From Paramoeba atlantica (taxonomy: Eukaryota; Discosea), in NCBI GenBank assembly GCA_977017575.1, contig CDRNVI010000055.1, positions 186,001 to 250,000 on the forward strand: a DNA stretch of 64,000 bases, written 5' to 3'. Under the pieces are notes generated by a model. It was not told the origin of the DNA. It searched no databases and saw nothing but the letters and a program-made list of their open reading frames with translations. Positions 39,662 to 50,592 of this stretch are shown piece after piece. The stretch's first letter is position 1. The number at the start of each line of letters is the position of its first letter. A program made the position numbers and the translations under genes.

Positions 39662-39783
39662 TTTTTTTTTTTTGTTTAATGATTCTATATACCAAATAAG
39701 TTATAAATAAGTTATAAATAAGTTATACTATATTTTTGGAACTACCTATATTTTGAATTAGATGAACTTTCAATTCATTTTGA

Positions 39784-42567
39784 CTACATGCGGCTGTACG
39801 GATCGGCAGGATTTTCCTTCGAGCAAATATACTGGACTTTAACGACCAACCCTTTACGCTTTAAATAATCCAACAAACGGCGAAGCTCCGACGTAATACC
39901 ATCCGAATTAGACATCTTACGATTTAATGCCGCGACGCAGGAAGTGTTATCAACGAAGACATCTACACACGTATCCCTACCAAAGTGATGGCCAAATTTT
40001 TCAAAGGCGAGGCGAACGGCGCGTGCCTCTGCGCGATTGACTTCATACTCAAAATCAGGTGGCCACCGCGACCCAGCACAAACGACTTGCCCGTAATCCA
40101 AATACAGGACCGCACCCCATCCCGTAGAGGATGCGTCTGTACACAAAATATGGTTATGCGGCACCGTGTCTGGGTGTGGAGGTGGATCGACGGGAGTTTT
40201 ATACAACAGCTTATCTCGCCACTCCGAAAGTGCGATTCGCACCGGTGTCGGTAAGGAAACGGGCTTATCCAGCAAAGTAGGGTCGCGATTTAGATTATTA
40301 ATCCGACGACGAACAATTTTCATTTCCAAGTGATAGTGAGGAAGGTGAACACCCATTACAGCGGAGGCGAAAATAAGGCGGCCTACCCCCGATTCCAAAG
40401 ATGCATAAGTGGCTGCAGCAAAGTCATCCTGTCGCAATCGCCGCGAAATTTTGTCTCCTAAAGCCACTTTCCCTTGTCTATGAAAATACTTGATTCCATT
40501 GAATGTGTAAATCTGTGCGGGCGGCTCTCCACGATCTTTAAACAAGGCATTTAATCTGTCTGCTCTATCATCCACAAAACGAGCGTACTTATTTGCTATC
40601 TCATCCCGCGCGGCAAAACGGATACCATCAATATAAACGTCCAGTCCGGAATAAAAGAACGCGTGCTTTTCGGTACAGTAATTTCTGTCACCTGCTAGAG
40701 TTGCTGTCAAGGTGTGCATTAACTCGGGAGCGCACCGATGCCCCATGGGCATTACAGTCAATTCGTATAGATCCCCTTTTGCGTCTTTAAAGCGAAACTT
40801 TTGACGACTTTCCTCTGGTATTGCGACCTGCCAAAACCCACACGCCAAATCCCGTTTGACGGCACTTTCTTCTTTGGCGCGGTGCAGATAATACGCTGCA
40901 TGTCTAACGGGGACATACGGTTCATATATTTCCTTAATGCGATCATTATCTGCCTGCGTCCACGCTATAAAACGACGACGTTCGGAATGTTCATGTTCAC
41001 CAGGTTCCACAACTGTGAAAGGTATCACCCAATCCAAAGACGGCCGCACCTTAGCTTCTTCGTCTGATACTCTGGAAATGAAACCCGCCGCTGCTAATTC
41101 CTTTATGTCATTGTGCGGCAAAAACGACTTATATAGCGGAATGGTGGATGCCTGTTCCGGTAAACGTAATAAAGTCTCCAATGTCTCATCGAATCGATCA
41201 CCAGTCGCCTCATTCATCATTTCTCTCAACTTCTTAACCGACATCCGGGGAATACCCTGCTTGATATGCAATGGAATAGAATAATCCTTCGGTAACGCGA
41301 CCTTTGACGTCCTTCGCGTTCTGGTAATAGTGTGACGCACCTTTTCCTGTGGTATGTCATCCAAGAACTTACGAAAAATTTCACTTGCCTCTACATGATC
41401 CGTAACTTGCTGGTTGCTTTCTGCGTGCCCAACACCAACGCGGTGGTAACCGGGTCGGCGTTGTATCGAAGAAGCGAATCGAGGAACTGATGCTTTGCTA
41501 ATCGTTGTACTTCCTCGAGGCGCGTATTGCCCTTCACTACTTCCGCAAACAGCTGTGTTATTGCTCCTCGTTTCGCTGAGTGTGAGCCGAAACCTGTCCC
41601 CAGAATTCGGCGTATCTTCGCATCCACTTCGGATACCGATGTTCTTGACATCGGCTGCAACTGCCCCAGCTTTGTTATGTAATCCGCTAGACGATCCGTG
41701 CCCGGCCCTTTCACAACCGTATACATTGACGCTCGATACGGGTTGTACCGCGATGCTTTGGTCTGTCTGCCCCACCATATCACGATTCTTGTCGAAGACA
41801 CTTCGTGGAATCTGTCGCGTGTGAGCATCGCTGTCTCGGACCACCGGCTTGCCGCCTTCCAACAAAGCAGCAACGTATGTCTTTCGCTGTGAGGAAGGTG
41901 GTTCCACAATTGTTTCAGTAACTCCGGCGTTAGTGGCGCCATTTGACGGTGCGGCTCCGTCGCACCCTCCGCCATGAGTGACTTGATGTAAAAACGTAGC
42001 GGGTTCGTTCCCTTGCCGGCTAAGTTGAGTAGGGACGCCAAACTTCGGGCGTATGACAACTTTCCTTGGATTTTGATTGGTAAACTTGCGATGAAAGTTA
42101 CTGCATGAATTGGGGTGATTTCGATTTGTTTCCAATGACAAAAGGCCGTCAACCTTTCCCACAACCTTGCCCTCGCCTGCCAAGTCGATGCGCTCCACAT
42201 ATTTCCCATCGCATCCAATGCCTGCCTGATTTCCGGGGTCATTGCTGTGACCCCCATTAGTAATTTCACTAGATTTCCGCGCGCCGTATCCGCTACTTGC
42301 AAACTCAAAGTTCCGCCGTAAAAATTCTCGCATCTCACGTATCTCCCTGATAAATTCTGCACATTGCGAACATCCACTGGTACAATGTTCTCTTCCACTC
42401 TTCTCCTTTTGGGAACTTGCATTAAAAGTGTCGTTCTGTTTCGTTTGAATGTTACTATAGAACTGGCCGTTAGGGTGTGGTTTTGTCAGAAACTCTTGCT
42501 GCTGTGGGCAGGGCCAGCCACCCGTCCTCGAAAATCCTGCTGGAATCGCTTCGGGCAGTTGCGCCAA
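39784..42567 (-). CDS. YR retroelement 2 reverse transcriptase and RNase H
   Basis: In this 927-residue frame the first third overlaps the recombinase frame. RT blocks: VRPSLDWVIPF, VKRDLACGFWQVAIPEES, LTVMPMGHRCAPELMHTL and LDVYIDGIRFA. RNase H blocks: HILCTDASSTGWGAVLYLD, EVNRAEARAVRLAFEKF, VDVFVDNTSCVAAL and ENPADPYSRM. This order and spelling match RT/RH of DIRS/VIPER-like elements rather than LINEs. Confidence 0.8.
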   Translation of the reverse strand: MAQLPEAIPAGFSRTGGWPCPQQQEFLTKPHPNGQFYSNIQTKQNDTFNASSQKEKSGREHCTSGCSQCAEFIREIREMREFLRRNFEFASSGYGARKSSEITNGGHSNDPGNQAGIGCDGKYVERIDLAGEGKVVGKVDGLLSLETNRNHPNSCSNFHRKFTNQNPRKVVIRPKFGVPTQLSRQGNEPATFLHQVTHGGGCDGAAPSNGATNAGVTETIVEPPSSQRKTYVAALLEGGKPVVRDSDAHTRQIPRSVFDKNRDMVGQTDQSIAVQPVSSVNVYGCERAGHGSSSGLHNKAGAVAADVKNIGIRSGCEDTPNSGDRFRLTLSETRSNNTAVCGSSEGQYAPRGSTTISKASVPRFASSIQRRPGYHRVGVGHAESNQQVTDHVEASEIFRKFLDDIPQEKVRHTITRTRRTSKVALPKDYSIPLHIKQGIPRMSVKKLREMMNEATGDRFDETLETLLRLPEQASTIPLYKSFLPHNDIKELAAAGFISRVSDEEAKVRPSLDWVIPFTVVEPGEHEHSERRRFIAWTQADNDRIKEIYEPYVPVRHAAYYLHRAKEESAVKRDLACGFWQVAIPEESRQKFRFKDAKGDLYELTVMPMGHRCAPELMHTLTATLAGDRNYCTEKHAFFYSGLDVYIDGIRFAARDEIANKYARFVDDRADRLNALFKDRGEPPAQIYTFNGIKYFHRQGKVALGDKISRRLRQDDFAAATYASLESGVGRLIFASAVMGVHLPHYHLEMKIVRRRINNLNRDPTLLDKPVSLPTPVRIALSEWRDKLLYKTPVDPPPHPDTVPHNHILCTDASSTGWGAVLYLDYGQVVCAGSRWPPDFEYEVNRAEARAVRLAFEKFGHHFGRDTCVDVFVDNTSCVAALNRKMSNSDGITSELRRLLDYLKRKGLVVKVQYICSKENPADPYSRM
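41391..42422 (-). CDS. YR retroelement 2 tyrosine recombinase
   Basis: Reads LLLCWKAASRWSETAMLTRD (region with the first catalytic Arg), FGSHSAKRGAITQLF (His-x-x-Arg-like box) and LAKHQFLDSLLRYNADPV (region with the catalytic Tyr). This is the integrase-equivalent of YR retroelements, thought to insert a circular cDNA by site-specific recombination. It overlaps the RT frame. The family call is firm; activity is unknown. Confidence 0.8.
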   Translation of the reverse strand: MQVPKRRRVEENIVPVDVRNVQNLSGRYVRCENFYGGTLSLQVADTARGNLVKLLMGVTAMTPEIRQALDAMGNMWSASTWQARARLWERLTAFCHWKQIEITPIHAVTFIASLPIKIQGKLSYARSLASLLNLAGKGTNPLRFYIKSLMAEGATEPHRQMAPLTPELLKQLWNHLPHSERHTLLLCWKAASRWSETAMLTRDRFHEVSSTRIVIWWGRQTKASRYNPYRASMYTVVKGPGTDRLADYITKLGQLQPMSRTSVSEVDAKIRRILGTGFGSHSAKRGAITQLFAEVVKGNTRLEEVQRLAKHQFLDSLLRYNADPVTTALVLGTQKATSKLRIM

Positions 42568-43607
42568 ATGTGATCAGGCGACCGACATCCAAAGCATAAT
42601 AAATTTCGTCGTGGAGGATATGCATTATGTCGCGGTGGGAACTGATTGGGACGCGAAACTTGCATAGATGGTGGAGCAGAGAAAGACTGAACACGTGCAT
42701 ATTGCTTCTGTCGCTCAACCAATTGATCATTCACGTGATGATAAAACTTGTCGTCCGGACGGATATCCTTCTCCATTTTTTGATGGACCAAGTCCACATC
42801 TACGCGGCGTGCTCGCCAGTACGCGTCACGAAGTGTCTGCACAATCCCACGTCCCATTTCGAGGTACACACCTTCATTCCAGTTGGGTATCAAACGCGCA
42901 AAAATAATCCACTTGCAAAATACAGAATTAAACAAACGCTCTTGCCGCTTAATAAACGTGCGATCATGATAAAACTGATTAACGCGTAAACCAAACTCAG
43001 GCGCATCCCGAAGCTCGCGAATCAGGTCCCTAGTGCGAAAACCATCGTCATCCGCCGCATTAATCCAAGGCTCGTAAGTCAAAGGTTCGTAGGCGTTCAA
43101 TGCATTCGGGTCGAGTAATCTGCCTTCCCGTAAAGCCTCTGAAATTGGTGCGGCACCAGTTCTCCCCCCAATTACCTCTTGCATGCCGGCAGCCTCATTA
43201 CGTGAGCCCAGCTGATGCGTTTCATCGGTGAGTAATTGCGAAGAGTTCTCAATAAGAGCGGGTGGTAGTTCTCGATCTTCGATAATGTTGAGCTCATAAT
43301 AATCCAAATCCGGATGAGGAAACTGGTACTCCTTGGACGGTTTGTCCTCCCACACCGCCCATAAATCCAGGCCATCCTTTCGCAACTTTCCCATCACAGT
43401 CTGTCGACCACCATTTAAATCATCTTTCCGTCGAAAGATCGCACGCACTTGTACCGATTTTTTGAACAACAATTTCTCCCTTGCCACTGTACAAACCAAA
43501 CTTAACTCCTGCTGACTAAGCGGCTCGGTAGGCACGAGCGGCTCAGAGGCCGGAGAAGCACTGCGTGATGACCGTCGGGCTGTCAAAGGAATGTCGATTA
43601 CGGTCAT
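42486..43607 (-). CDS. YR retroelement 2 gag-like protein with zinc knuckle
   Basis: The 373-residue frame starts MTVIDIPLTARRSSRSASPA and ends with a CCHC knuckle (CFGCRSPDHIWRNCPKRF), the nucleic-acid-binding motif of gag proteins. The middle is helical-looking and charged, without a family I recognise. It lies upstream of the recombinase, as in VIPER-type elements. Fossil or possibly intact element gene. Confidence 0.7.
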   Translation of the reverse strand: MTVIDIPLTARRSSRSASPASEPLVPTEPLSQQELSLVCTVAREKLLFKKSVQVRAIFRRKDDLNGGRQTVMGKLRKDGLDLWAVWEDKPSKEYQFPHPDLDYYELNIIEDRELPPALIENSSQLLTDETHQLGSRNEAAGMQEVIGGRTGAAPISEALREGRLLDPNALNAYEPLTYEPWINAADDDGFRTRDLIRELRDAPEFGLRVNQFYHDRTFIKRQERLFNSVFCKWIIFARLIPNWNEGVYLEMGRGIVQTLRDAYWRARRVDVDLVHQKMEKDIRPDDKFYHHVNDQLVERQKQYARVQSFSAPPSMQVSRPNQFPPRHNAYPPRRNLLCFGCRSPDHIWRNCPKRFQQDFRGRVAGPAHSSKSF

Positions 43608-43813
43608 TTTGTCGAAACTTTTGTCGAGAACAGTAAACCTGAGTAATTGAATTATAAATATTCGAATATCGTACTACGGGATATTTGTATATCAGTATTA
43701 ACACAATTTTATTGTTTAAAACAAAAACAGGTACAATGCCCCCCGGCGGGGCATCCTATCCATATCACTTCGAAAATATATTTCTCGTCAAATTCTATCC
43801 GTAAACTTCAAGA

Positions 43814-46600
43814 GTTGACAACGATCTGCTAGAGCACCTAGAAGGTTCTTTGTGTTACTATGCAACGCTCCTCCGGACAATAAAGCCAGGCACTGGAATT
43901 TCTCTTTGGCTATCAACCCTGACGAAACGTAACGCTCAAGCTTTTTGTTGGTCGCTTCCCTCATCATTTTGCACGGTTGTTTGTTCACGTGTGCTTGAGA
44001 CAATTCATGGATCACAGTCAAATCGTAGAACACTGTGCCGTCCGCCCAATAAACTGCTAGATCCGGCCCTGATCGGTGGATGTTACCATGGCAGCTGCGC
44101 TGGTGTTCTAAGCGCGTTTCCTCTGTTACCGCTGACTGGCAGCTAGCGCACACAAGGGTGGCAAATTCCCTTGGCTCTTTCTCACAAACCAGACCGCTTT
44201 TCAGGCACAAATCGTGAATATAACGGACTAAGGCATTGTGCTTGGTAGTTGCGTTCACGCCAGAGCACTTCACGCATCCCGGAATGTGATTCAATGCAGT
44301 AACCGATGTTAAAGTGCACTTGCAACCAGGACAAAGTAAATCATTTGGAAGTCGAGGGTGTTTAAGCGCAAAACGTGGCATTATCGCCAATTTGAATTTG
44401 GAACTCGGAACCAGACGCACTTTAGAGGTAATCCAGGAAAATTGCCCCTTTTGAGATGAAAGCATAATGATGGGAGCGAGGCTTTTATCTTTCAGCAACT
44501 CTTCACGGACCCCATTGTGATATTTCTCTTCTGTCACGAACTCATCATTAGGTGGATTAATGTCGCAATTATCACTTCCAAGAGGGACCGGAGCGTTCCG
44601 TATTTGTGTAGCCCGAGCTGAAGAAGCTTTTCTGTGCTCCAGAGCTGCACTGCGGGACGCGTCATAAGAGGCTCCTCTCAACGGTTCCATGGGAGTGATG
44701 CCTAAGCCACCTTTGCGAGTTGGAAGACGGATCCATGAAATTTGAGTATCTGTCAGTTGGCCAAACCAGTTTTTGAGGACATCATCTACGCTTGCATCGA
44801 ACTCCTGTGCCAAATTCAGTGTCGTTTCAGGATCGTGCACTCTAATGTGATAGCGGTGTCTGACGTTTATGCACTTCGATAGTAATAAGGTAGAAACATT
44901 GTTTATGCCCATTTTCTTGAGCCGACGAAATGCAGATTGATGTTTGCTTAATTTCCCACATAGCTGCTTGTCCACGTGCTGCGTACTACCAATAAAAGCA
45001 CCAAGCACTTTGGTTGATTCTGAATCTGATTTCACTCCTGCTGCGTCAAGTCTTGCCGGGATGGGTAATTGCCGTTGTCCCCCAAACCACGCACACTTAT
45101 GTAATGCCACTTGCAAATTTTGTGTCAGTAGAAGACCCCGCAAACGTTCGAAGGCTTTGGCTAAGAGGTCCCCATCTCTGGACGCCATGTTGATATCGTC
45201 GACAAATGCAAATATCTGCACCCCTGGAAATTCCTCTGCAAGTGTTTCTAGAATCGGTTGCAACATGGCGCAGAAATAAAGGGTTGAAAGTGGCGATCCT
45301 TGCCGCACCCCCGCCGAGCTTTGAATGGTGCCTGCGAACTTGCCATCTGCCCCGTAAAATAGCAGTTCAGACGGTTCTGCGTATTCCGCAGTGAAAATGC
45401 GTCGGAAAGGACGGAGCGTGGACATTCCAAAAACGCATTTCGCTATCTCATCACGGGAAGGAGAATTAAAGGCGTTGGTCAGATCTACAGAGAGGATAGC
45501 GTGCCCCATATTGTAAAGATCGGTCAGTTCATGGATTACTTTTTCGCAACCGTTTTTCATCATAACTCCGTATTGAAAAGGGGCGAACAAGGGAGGGAGC
45601 GTCTTTTCGTAGCGTTGTAGGAGGAGAATCCCTGCTAGTTTTAAAATGATTTCCCCCATAGCTATCGGTCGGATGTTATTGTCTGGTTTCGGTAGCGCCA
45701 GGAGCCGAGCTCTCTTGAGTCTATGCATGACATCTTTTGACAAATTCCCGTTTACTAAATCTTTTATCATGTGACACAGACAAGAACAACAGATTTCGTC
45801 GTCCAGAAGGAGGCGAAGAACCCCATCTGTCGTTCCTGAGGGACCTGGCGCTGCTCCTTTTGAGAGCCTCTTGCCAGCTTCACGCAACTCCACAGTCGAA
45901 ATGCAAGCTACGGCCGGCGCATCCGAAGGGAGATTAAAGGTACACGGTAGCTGAGGGTGTAGATCTCGGAGTTTTGTCATCACTTCCGCGTCCGAAAGCG
46001 TTCCTTTTCGCATGTCTATATGAATTACTTTTGAGGCCTTCGAGGTACATCCATCCAAAACGAGGCGAATAGCTTTTTTCATTGCACGGATGTCTGACCG
46101 TTCAAGGTTGTCAGCCGACATTGTTGAGTCACTAATATCATCGCTATTCTGGGGTCTTTTACGCCGCTTTCTACCGTTCTTCTCTCTGATTGTCGCCAGT
46201 GAATGCTTCGTTGCCGACATCAATCGATGCCAGATTCGGTTTCTGTATTCATAGTTGCTGTCCGCGTAATCGCGTATTATGTCACGGAAAATAGTTACCA
46301 CTCCTGGTACGAATTCTGGAGATATTGTGCGCATTGTGGGCAGCGGCTCTAAGTCCAGATCTTTCTCCGTGTGGTTCACGGCAGTTGTTTGCTCGATCTC
46401 TGCGGTGCCCTCCGTGAATTCCCTGTCGGTCCATAGCAGTTTGTATACCCGGACATATTCATGAGGGGGCAACACTCCGTGGAAACTTTGGCCTTGACTG
46501 TGGCCGTGGAGACCTACGTACTCTACCTGCACTTTTCCATGCTTTCCTCGTGATGTTTTCTGCTTCACTGTTCCAATCGATACATTTAACTTGGATTGAC
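43814..46600 (-). pseudogene. LINE group A1, 5'- and 3'-truncated
   Basis: Open from about 46600 (SKLNVSIGTVKQKTSRGKHG) through LDLEPLPTMRTISPEFVP, APGPSGTTDGVLRLLLDD, IRPIAMGEIILKLAG, SVDLTNAFNSPSRDE (A), SAGVRQGSPLSTLYF (B), FVDDINMAS (C) and VLGAFIGSTQ, then CPGCKCTLTSVTALNHIPGC (zinc) and HRSGPDLAVYWADGTVFYDL (REL). It ends in LLGALADRCQL where the terminal repeat of YR element 2 begins, so about 45 C-terminal residues are missing. At 46600 it fuses with the next A1 copy. RT and REL motifs are intact within the retained part. Confidence 0.85.
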
Positions 46601-46602
46601 GA

Positions 46603-49025
46603 TGCAAAATTGATGTCATCAACGAATGCATAAATACGTAGCGTGGGAAATTCGGACGCGATTGTTTCCAAGATTGGTTGAAGAAAAGCGCAGAACAAGA
46701 TAGTGGATAAGGGGGACCCTTGGCGCACGCCAGCAGCGCTCATTACAGTGTTGCAAAGTCGGCCATCTTTTCCATAGTAAAGCAGCTCGGATGGAGACCC
46801 GTACTCCGCATTGAAGAGGCGTAAGAATGGACGTAGGCTGTGGAATCCAAAGACTGCTCTGGCAATCTCGTCCCGTGATGGGGAGTTGAAGGCGTTCTTA
46901 AGGTCAATCGATAAGATGGCGCATCCTTCCGCGTAGCGTTCATCAAGTTCATGCACAACTTTTTCTCAGCCAGATTTAATCATCACTCCGAACTGATGTG
47001 GCGAAAACAGAGGGGGTAATGTTTTCTCGTGGCGCTGTAGTAATACAATTTCGGCAATTTTGAGCCACACCTCACCTACGGCAATCGGTCGAATTCCTTG
47101 CGCTGTTTTCGGAATTGCGACGAGTCGCGCTCTTTTAAGACGCTTCATTACTTCTTCAGGCAGTACCCCGTTGATCAGGTCTGTGAACATATGAGTTAAG
47201 CTCAAACAGCAAACCTCATCGTCCAGGAGAATACGTAGTATCGAGTCCGTCGTACCCGTAGGCCCCGGTGAAGCACCTTTCGCGAGTCGTCTGCCAGCCT
47301 CTCTCAGCTCGCTGGGGGTAATGCATGCGGTGATAGGGGCGTCTTGTGGCAATCGGAAACTCGTTGGGAGATTCGGGTGGAGTGCTATGAGTTTTTCCAC
47401 GATTTCTTCGTCGCTTAGTGATTTCGCCGTAATTTCTCGGTCCATAATTTGCGAAGCTTTCGAGACACACCCGTCGAGGACCAGGCTTGTCGCCTTTTTA
47501 ATAGCGCGTTTATCGTTCGCGTCAGCGTTCGGTACAGTTCCTTCTGATCTTTGTAATTCATGATTCTCTTGCGATGATTCTTGATCGTCATGTGAGTCCA
47601 ATGGACGGCGACGGCGGCGCTTCACCGTAACTTTTCGAATAGTTGCCAGAGAGTATTTCATGGCAGAGAGAACTCTATGCCAGATGCGGTAGCGGTGTGG
47701 ATAAGAACTATCGGCATATTCCCGCATTATGTCGCGATAAATCGCAACGACGCAAGGAATATATTCTGGAGACACTGTGCGTAATGTCGGCATCGGTTCG
47801 CGATCGAGATCGTCCTCAGTATGTTGTCGGCGCGCGTACGTTTTACTCGGTTCGCTATTCTGTTGTACGCGCGGTTCCCACAACAGTCGAAAGATGCGAA
47901 CGTTGGAATGAGGGGGAATATGCCCATCAAACACCTCACCAATATTGTGTCCAATGATGCCTTCGTAACTTAACGCTAGTTTTCGAACGTTTCGCACTTT
48001 CCGAGATGTTTTAACAGTGCCACTCGATACGTTTAGGATGGGCGTGCAGTCAAAGCTCCATGCTACCAGGCACCGATCCCCTGGCTTCGCGTTGTCAGAC
48101 AATCTGGATACTTCGTCCGGGGGAATGGGAAAGTGAACAGCAGGATCAATTTCTTGACACATGGAGTTGGCAAGAATTGTCAACGACTCACTCGAAGATA
48201 GTGCCAGCGTCTTTGCTGAAGCAGTGTCGTCAGCGTTTCCTTCGCAGTCGAAAAATTGTTCTGGTTCTTCACTGTCGTTATGGTTATTGTTTTCCGACGG
48301 CGGGTTCTCGTGGTGTCCTTCCTCTTCTGCATCTTGTGGCATTCTATCTGCTAAAACTGGTGCGTTTACCGTCGCTTTCTTGCCGCGTCGACAAAAAAGG
48401 TTCGAAAACAGGTCCTTCGAAAACAATTTCGCGGGTATTTTAACCGTTGCTTTGTTCGCTGGAGTTGGCGGGGGGAGCGGTGGATGGAGAAGTGGGGTAT
48501 GCGGCTGGGGGGTATGAGACTCAGTTGTGATACGCGACTCGATGACTTCCTCCGGAAGAGGCGACGTGTTACACGGCTCAGAAATTCTATGCGACTCGAT
48601 GTCCTGTGCAGCGGGGAGTTTCGCTAGCCTTTCTTGGCGTAAAGCCTCGTGAAATTCCCAGCGAGCTTGTTTGCGCTCTTTTCTTTGGAGGTAGAATTCT
48701 TCGTCAGAAAGAACCCGAGCTGACGGATTTAGCGGCCGCAGAACTATATCATTGATCGGTACCTCTGCGTCTTCTTCTCTAACGGCACCGGCTCTGTGTG
48801 GCGATCTGGGGGCGGGGGAGCAGGAAAGCGCCTTAGCATAAGTAAGCGAAGTGTCAGTTGACGAAAGCTTTTCCACCCTTTGCATTTGTTTTAAGATAGG
48901 CGAGGGGTTATCGGATCTTAGCGACGTGTTAGCCCTCACCCGCGCTCTCCGGGATAACGTGTGCATGCTGGTACGTGGAGGTGGTGGCGAAAAGGGATGC
49001 GCAGGCGGCGGTGGCGGACATGTTC
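46603..49025 (-). pseudogene. LINE group A1, second copy, N-terminal region to RT motif C
   Basis: Starts at about 49025 within the proline-rich region (PPRTSMHTLSRRARVRANTS), so the TRAxAK start is missing. It continues through NDIVLRPLNPSARVL, DRCLVAWSFDCTPILNV, LDREPMPTLRTVSPEYIP and GASPGPTGTTDSILRILLDD to FGVMIKSG. There an in-frame TGA (46966) replaces a conserved Cys codon. The frame goes on as EKVVHELDERY, SIDLKNAFNSPSRDE, AAGVRQGSPLSTILF and FVDDINFAS, and ends at the junction with the copy 43814-46600. At that point the motif C of one copy meets the pre-RT of the other. Confidence 0.85.
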
Positions 49026-49440
49026 TCATTTTACACCGTACGAAACTTGCTCCGAAAAGAATACGTTCAACAAACGAAACTGAAACTGCAACTACTCCTC
49101 ATCTTGAAGAATTATTTCCGCGCGAGCAATTCGTATGCCTACCGCTTTTGACAGGTGGTGCCATGAACAAGAGCACTATAAATTTCCTCCATAGCCTCGC
49201 GGATGCAAACGGATTCGAACGCCGTCATATTCTTGAGGACTTCAAGTTGCTTCTTCAAGAATTGAACGGAGCTCTCCTGGCTTCGCAACTGCGAAAGACA
49301 ATGCAATAAAACAGGTCATCTCATATTACAAGATGTTATTATTAGAAGTATACGTTTAGAAATTTAGGATGATTGACATAATGGCCCTTCGGGGCACATA
49401 ATAAAAAATCTATATAATTTTATAAGCTGACTCAGCTTAT
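49026..49440 (+). pseudogene. LINE group A1 C-terminal tail, 5'-truncated, with 3' UTR
   Basis: A plus-strand frame ending at 49308 (LEELFPREQFVCLPLLTGGA, then LLLQELNGALLASQLRKTMQ and TAA) is the tail of an A1 LINE. The 3' UTR has GGCCCTTCGGGGC (a UUCG-capped hairpin, about 49382) and a small palindrome ATAAGCTGACTCAGCTTAT near 49422-49440. It lies head to head with the truncated N-terminus of the copy 46603-49025. Confidence 0.75.
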
Positions 49441-49441
49441 A

Positions 49442-49879
49442 GTGATATTGTGTTTAGAACTTGAAGTCGAAAACATCAAAGTAAGTTGGGAAAAACTAGC
49501 CGAGGCAATCCATTCCACCTCAAATACTCTTCCGAAAAGGCTTCCCAAAAATGCGGACAATGCGGCTCTTTCGGAAATTGACCCAGATGTGTTGAACTTA
49601 AAGAATATTATGAAAGTAGTTGCCAGCAAAAGTGAATTTAAACATGCGACTAAGATATTTTCTGATCGAATTGAGACATCTATTTTAACTGAGTGTGAAA
49701 TTTTGGAAAAGGAACTAAAATCGGCGCCTAAATCAGCGTATAGAACCATACGAAATATTGTTGGGGATAATAGAAGTGAATTTGCAATATTTGGTAGAAC
49801 TGCCAAAGAAAGTCTCGAAGCAGTTAGAAATCATTTTTCGAAAGTCGGACACGAGACAGTGGCTGAAAAAGTGTTGTAT
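49442..49879 (+). pseudogene. Pre-RT fragment of an AT-rich LINE lineage
   Basis: The frame reads LELEVENIKVSWEKLAEAIH, later YRTIRNIVGDNRSEFAIFGR and TAKESLEAVRNHFSKVGHE. The W-x-x-I/L... layout followed by an acidic F-x-x-V/L helix resembles the linker before the RT in several LINE clades (ingi/jockey-like), but no RT motif is reached. It is cut by the A1 LINE leader at 49880. Its codon use is more AT-rich than its neighbours. The clade is uncertain. Confidence 0.4.
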
Positions 49880-50592
49880 CTTTTTTATTAAATTTTATTA
49901 AATGGGCATGCTCACGCGTGCCATGGCGAAGAATACGGGGGTAGCTCCCGTTGTTCAATCGCTTCCCCCCACGCGCCGCAAGAAGCTCCCAAAGGACCTG
50001 CCAGCGCCGCCCCCATCGCCACCCTCACCGCCGCCACCATCGCCGCCACCACCATCGCCGCCGCCATCGCCACCGCATCCTCCGCCGCCGCCTCCATCAC
50101 AGTCTCCGCCGCCGCCTCCATCACCGCCGCCTCCATCACCGCCGCCTCCATCACCGCCGCCTCCATCACAGTCGCCACCGCCGCCTACGCAACAGTCACC
50201 GCCGCCACCGCCTAACTCCACACCTTCCTCAACATGGCCGCTTGTGACTTTGACACCATCCTTGGCGCAATCTTCCCCGTCTGCGCAGCTTTCCCCGCAG
50301 CCGCTCGAGCCATCCATTGGGGCTATCACTGCGCCGCTTTCTTCACCACCCGCGCGTCCCAGCATGCACTCCTTTTCTCGAAGAGCGCGCGCAAGGGCCA
50401 ACGATCTGAAAAGGGACAACAAAATACCACCGGAGATCATTGCACAGCCGTATCCATTGACATCACTATCGTTACCTCCGCCTTTACCGCCGCCACATTC
50501 GTTGTCCCCCCCTCCCATGCCGAAGTCACTATCGGAACCATCGCCATCACAAAAACAAACACTGCCAAGGGATGCCACCAAGCAAAGCGAGC
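49880..50592 (+). pseudogene. LINE group A1 N-terminal region (interrupted)
   Basis: Leader ATTAAATTTTATTAA and ATG at 49902 (MGMLTRAMAKNTGVAP), nearly identical to the copy at 6597. It has a long proline-rich array (residues 35-105) and ARPSMHSFSRRARARAND. The coding sequence is broken at 50592 by the palindrome element and resumes at 52590 (next LINE part). No SL precedes the leader. Confidence 0.8.

Larger units (their letters stand above)
39784..43813 (-). mobile_element. YR retroelement 2 (VIPER/DIRS-like), looks largely whole
   Basis: Order in element sense: terminal repeat (43617-43813), gag-like frame, tyrosine recombinase and RT/RNase H, the frames overlapping as usual for YR retroelements. 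All three frames are long and open, so the coding part looks whole. The 3' terminal repeat was not located next to the RT end. A LINE A1 adjoins the terminal repeat at 43814 and is cut by it. A near-identical partial copy lies at 37736-38541, and a third terminal region at 63831-64000, so the family moved recently. Confidence 0.8.
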
